Position numbers and translations under genes: made by a program | Source of the DNA: Roseibium marinum | GTDB taxonomy: Bacteria > Pseudomonadota > Alphaproteobacteria > Rhizobiales > Stappiaceae | NCBI RefSeq assembly: GCF_002906165.1 | Contig: NZ_PPCN01000002.1 | Span: forward strand, 124,001 to 188,000 | DNA length: 64,000 nucleotides | Direction of reading: 5' to 3' | Shown here: positions 62,040 to 64,000 of the stretch, in pieces | How positions within the stretch are numbered: position 1 is the stretch's first letter | Layout: the number at the start of each line of letters is the position of its first letter | Notes under the pieces: generated by a model | Told to the model about the DNA's origin: nothing | The model's input: only the letters and a program-made list of their open reading frames with translations | The model's database searches: none

Positions 62040-62268
62040 AATTCAAAAAATTCCAGTTTTTCCCGTAGAGCCAATACAAGCGACCAGCCTTTTCCCTGTA
62101 TGTCCGTCGCCGAATTCACGGCCTCATAGCCACGCGCGGGACACTCGAGTATTTTTGCCGCGGAGCTGAATTTTCCGGCCGGGCCAAGGACGGACCGTCC
62201 CGGAGTCCATGACCTGGTGTAAGCTCCAGGAAAGAAAATACGGAATCAACCAACCTGGAGGAGGAGAC

Positions 62269-62802
62269 ATGTCGAACGAAAATCCGAGCGAGTTCTGGCG
62301 AGACATCAAACCGATAGACAAGGTTTTTCAACCCGACGCCCTGCCCGAGGTCTATATGGCCAATGCCGCGACGGAGGATGAAAGATACTATGTGCCTTTC
62401 ACCGAAACGGTGTCGTCGCGCCCCTTGTGGATTTCGCCGTCACAGAACAAGTGGTGCGACATCCTCATGGCGAAAGGCCCCGGTCTGGTGAACCGGCACT
62501 ATCACCCGCACGAGGTGTTCGCCTATACGATCTCCGGCAAATGGGGGTACCTGGAACATGACTGGATCGCCACCGCCGGCGACTTCGTCTACGAGACGCC
62601 GGGTGAGGGACACACACTTGTCGCCTATGAGCACGAAGATCCGATGAAAGTGTTTTTCCAGGTCCACGGACCCTTGATCTGGCTCGATGAGTCTGGTGAG
62701 CCGGACGGCTATTTCGATGTCCACATGTACATCGATTTGTGCAGAAAGCATTATGAGAGCGTCGGCCTGGGCGCGGACGCCATCGACAAGCTCTTTCGTT
62801 GA
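62269..62802 (+). CDS. Cupin, 2,4'-dihydroxyacetophenone-dioxygenase-like
   Basis: A 177-residue protein from ATG 62269 (strong GGAGGAGGAG upstream). The cupin has a His cluster (NRHYHPHEVFAYTISGKWGYLEHDW) and the second motif PGEGHTLVAYEHED, giving the usual metal triad of His residues plus Glu. The family cleaves the C-C bond of 2,4'-dihydroxyacetophenone-like ketones, but many members have unknown substrates. GC-rich again, so it lies outside the island. Apparently monocistronic. Confidence 0.85.
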   Translation: MSNENPSEFWRDIKPIDKVFQPDALPEVYMANAATEDERYYVPFTETVSSRPLWISPSQNKWCDILMAKGPGLVNRHYHPHEVFAYTISGKWGYLEHDWIATAGDFVYETPGEGHTLVAYEHEDPMKVFFQVHGPLIWLDESGEPDGYFDVHMYIDLCRKHYESVGLGADAIDKLFR

Positions 62803-62933
62803 CGAACGCCCTGGCATCAAGGTGGGTCGAGTGAGATGCTCTTCGGGCAGGCTGCTCCTGCGTCTGGCCTGCCCTTAGGGTACGGAACCGACGGTCAAAT
62901 CCGGTGCCGGGTACGGGCTACAGGACCCGCGCC

Positions 62934-63080
62934 TTACGGCGTTACAGGCGTGTGCAACGTCGTGACGGGGACGCCGGAATTGGTGGTCGCGCCGGTCAGT
63001 TCACTGTTCGGATTGGTATGCTTGACTGCGGCGACACCCACGATCAACAGCGCAACGACGGCAAGGCTCCAGAATTTCAT
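62934..63080 (-). CDS. Small single-pass membrane protein (48 aa)
   Basis: A 48-residue product from ATG 63080, preceded by AAAGGAGCG with 8-nt spacing. Residues 4-19 are hydrophobic (WSLAVVALLIVGVAAV), followed by a short polar tail rich in Thr, Pro and Asn. It looks like a real small membrane or secreted peptide. No family recognised. Its upstream region has a perfect dyad at 63148-63173 that may be an operator. Confidence 0.6.
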   Translation of the reverse strand: MKFWSLAVVALLIVGVAAVKHTNPNSELTGATTNSGVPVTTLHTPVTP

Positions 63081-63147
63081 CGTGATCGCTCCTTTGAAAG
63101 CGCGGCACTGCGGTGCCGCTTTCTCCAAGCCGATTCGATATTCGACT

Positions 63148-63173
63148 TTCGTCTATATTAGACTTTAGACGAA
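63148..63173. promoter_or_regulatory. Operator-like inverted repeat TTCGTCTA ... TAGACGAA
   Basis: Perfect 8-bp arms (63148-63155 and 63166-63173) with a 10-bp centre; an internal GTCTA-TAT-TAGAC dyad overlaps. Located 68 bp before the start of the 48-aa gene. Resembles TetR-type binding sites. Regulator unknown. Confidence 0.5.
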
Positions 63174-63205
63174 GGAAACGCAACGACAAGGTATGCTGCA
63201 AACGC

Positions 63206-63230
63206 GCCGCACACGTAAAACGTGTGCGGC
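63206..63230. terminator. Strong 11-bp hairpin GCCGCACACGT-AAA-ACGTGTGCGGC
   Basis: A perfect 11-bp stem with a 3-nt loop. It could terminate transcripts or protect an RNA end. No T-run follows on either strand, so its role as a terminator is uncertain. Confidence 0.45.
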
Positions 63231-63394
63231 CTTCCGCGTTCAAGCCCCGGCACGTGCCGGTATTCGAGAGCTTGCGTAAAGCGAAGACCGCGGTACGGAA
63301 CGCCGGAAGCTGGCGGAATTCACTGCGCTCTTTCGCGGTTTTACGGCGCATCTCAGCAGGACAGGAATGAGTCCACCCTAAAACGCAAAACGCC

Positions 63395-63934
63395 TTAACC
63401 GTCCGGATTGTCCGCGAAATAATACTCGCCTGTCTCCCGATGCGGGCCGAGTTTCGCGATGCTCCGGCTCCGGATATCCCGGACAAGGCTGACGCCTTCC
63501 TGATAGGACACGGGCTCCAGACTGGCACGCGAGCGGTGCGACCATTCGGTGGTCACTTCGAGCAGCACCAGACCGTCGCGGTTCTGCCCCAAAGGCGGCG
63601 GCCCGACTTCGCAGGCACGGCCCGAATCGTCGGTATAGGTCGTAATCAGGCTGCGGTAGTAGGCCAGTCCGAACGCCCGCCTGTCACTGTTGCCGGGCTC
63701 GCCGGCAAGCGCCTTGCGCATCTTGTCGAGGGCGGCGGCATCGACATTGCCGAAAAACAGGTGTCGGCCGGGCGGCGGGTGGTAACCGATATTGTCTTGC
63801 CTGCGGTGCGACTGGGTGAAATGCGAACCGGTGGCGAAATAGACCGTCGGCCGTATCTTGTTCGCGCCGCGAGTGACACCGATGACATGGACGGCAGTGT
63901 AATTGCTTGGCAGGTCCAGGCGGGCAGCCGGCAT
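63395..63934 (-). CDS. Hypothetical protein of unknown family (179 aa)
   Basis: A 179-residue protein from ATG 63934 (MPAARLDLPSNY), chosen because GGGAGGA lies 6 nt upstream; the upstream in-frame ATG at 63973 has no ribosome site. No domain was recognised. It is rich in Arg, His and Tyr, with no signal or membrane segment: e.g. GVTRGANKIRPTVYFATGSHF and GRHLFFGNVDAAALDKMR. The gene has core-like GC content and a good start, so it is probably expressed. Confidence 0.6.
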   Translation of the reverse strand: MPAARLDLPSNYTAVHVIGVTRGANKIRPTVYFATGSHFTQSHRRQDNIGYHPPPGRHLFFGNVDAAALDKMRKALAGEPGNSDRRAFGLAYYRSLITTYTDDSGRACEVGPPPLGQNRDGLVLLEVTTEWSHRSRASLEPVSYQEGVSLVRDIRSRSIAKLGPHRETGEYYFADNPDG

Positions 63935-64000
63935 GGCGTATCCTCCCTTTTCGAAAACCACATGATATTGCACTTGGGCAATAAAAATTGCACGGCCAAA

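Larger units (their letters stand above)
63081..63394. other. Intergenic region upstream of the 48-aa gene
   Basis: About 310 bp containing an operator-like dyad (63148-63173) and a strong hairpin (63206-63230), both listed. No gene recognised. Confidence 0.4.

Noticed and set aside
1..64000. CRISPR array
   Set aside because: No set of regularly spaced 25-40-bp repeats was seen. The short repeats at the tRNAs are 8 bp and lack spacers.

Overview
The window is high-GC alphaproteobacterial chromosome. The helicase / S4-domain protein / FdxA / CarD / RpoH gene run, an Irr-like (ICE) iron box, a carbon-phosphorus (C-P) lyase operon under a PhnF-type repressor, a TRAP transporter and the IS5-family element together suggest a marine or soil rhizobial/stappiaceaen-type bacterium. 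This taxonomic guess is inference. Two tRNA genes (Leu-CAA at 2.4 kb, Arg-CCT at 58.9 kb) each carry mobile-element remains next to their 3' ends.

Layout: 0-2 kb, a two-component pair on the minus strand (kinase cut by the window edge, NtrC-like regulator). 2.1-2.5 kb, integrase remnant and tRNA-Leu. 2.8-5 kb, a cupin and a CYTH-CHAD protein. 5.1-6 kb, an IS5/IS427-type element inserted exactly at the stop codon of a large autotransporter gene (6-9.4 kb). 10-13 kb, a divergent OmpR-type regulator and a 7TM sensor kinase. 13.1-16.8 kb, two co-transcribed genes that appear to encode one trypsin-like protease divided into two polypeptides with the lobes in reversed gene order. 17.5-25.7 kb, phnF divergent from phnGHIJKL, then a 2H phosphoesterase (DUF1045) and phnM-phnN. 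25.8-28.4 kb, a PIG-L deacetylase, then a truncated globin translationally coupled to a class III cyclase. 28.5-31.4 kb, an AsmA-family protein. 31.5-37 kb, an iron-regulated operon (imelysin, di-heme oxidoreductase, second imelysin, DUF1513) containing a 273-bp MITE-like element. 37.3-38.7 kb, TerB-like protein and amidotransferase. 39.4-42.8 kb, pyruvate carboxylase. 43.6-50 kb, SUV3-like helicase, S4 protein, ferredoxin, CarD and an RpoH-type sigma factor. 50-56 kb, an amino-sugar cluster (ROK regulator, TRAP transporter, NagB, NagA). 56-58.5 kb, an M48 lipoprotein protease and a secreted nuclease-like protein. 58.9-62 kb, an AT-richer island at tRNA-Arg with a TIR/deoxyribosyltransferase-like protein, a KAP-family NTPase and a broken conjugation ATPase. 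62.3-64 kb, a cupin dioxygenase-like gene, a tiny membrane protein and an unknown gene.

The two most interesting loci are the split, lobe-swapped protease pair (13.1-16.8 kb) and the small probable defence island at tRNA-Arg (58.9-62 kb). The globin-cyclase pair is a likely gas- or redox-sensing cAMP module. All functional statements rest on reading motifs in the sequence; no database search was run.
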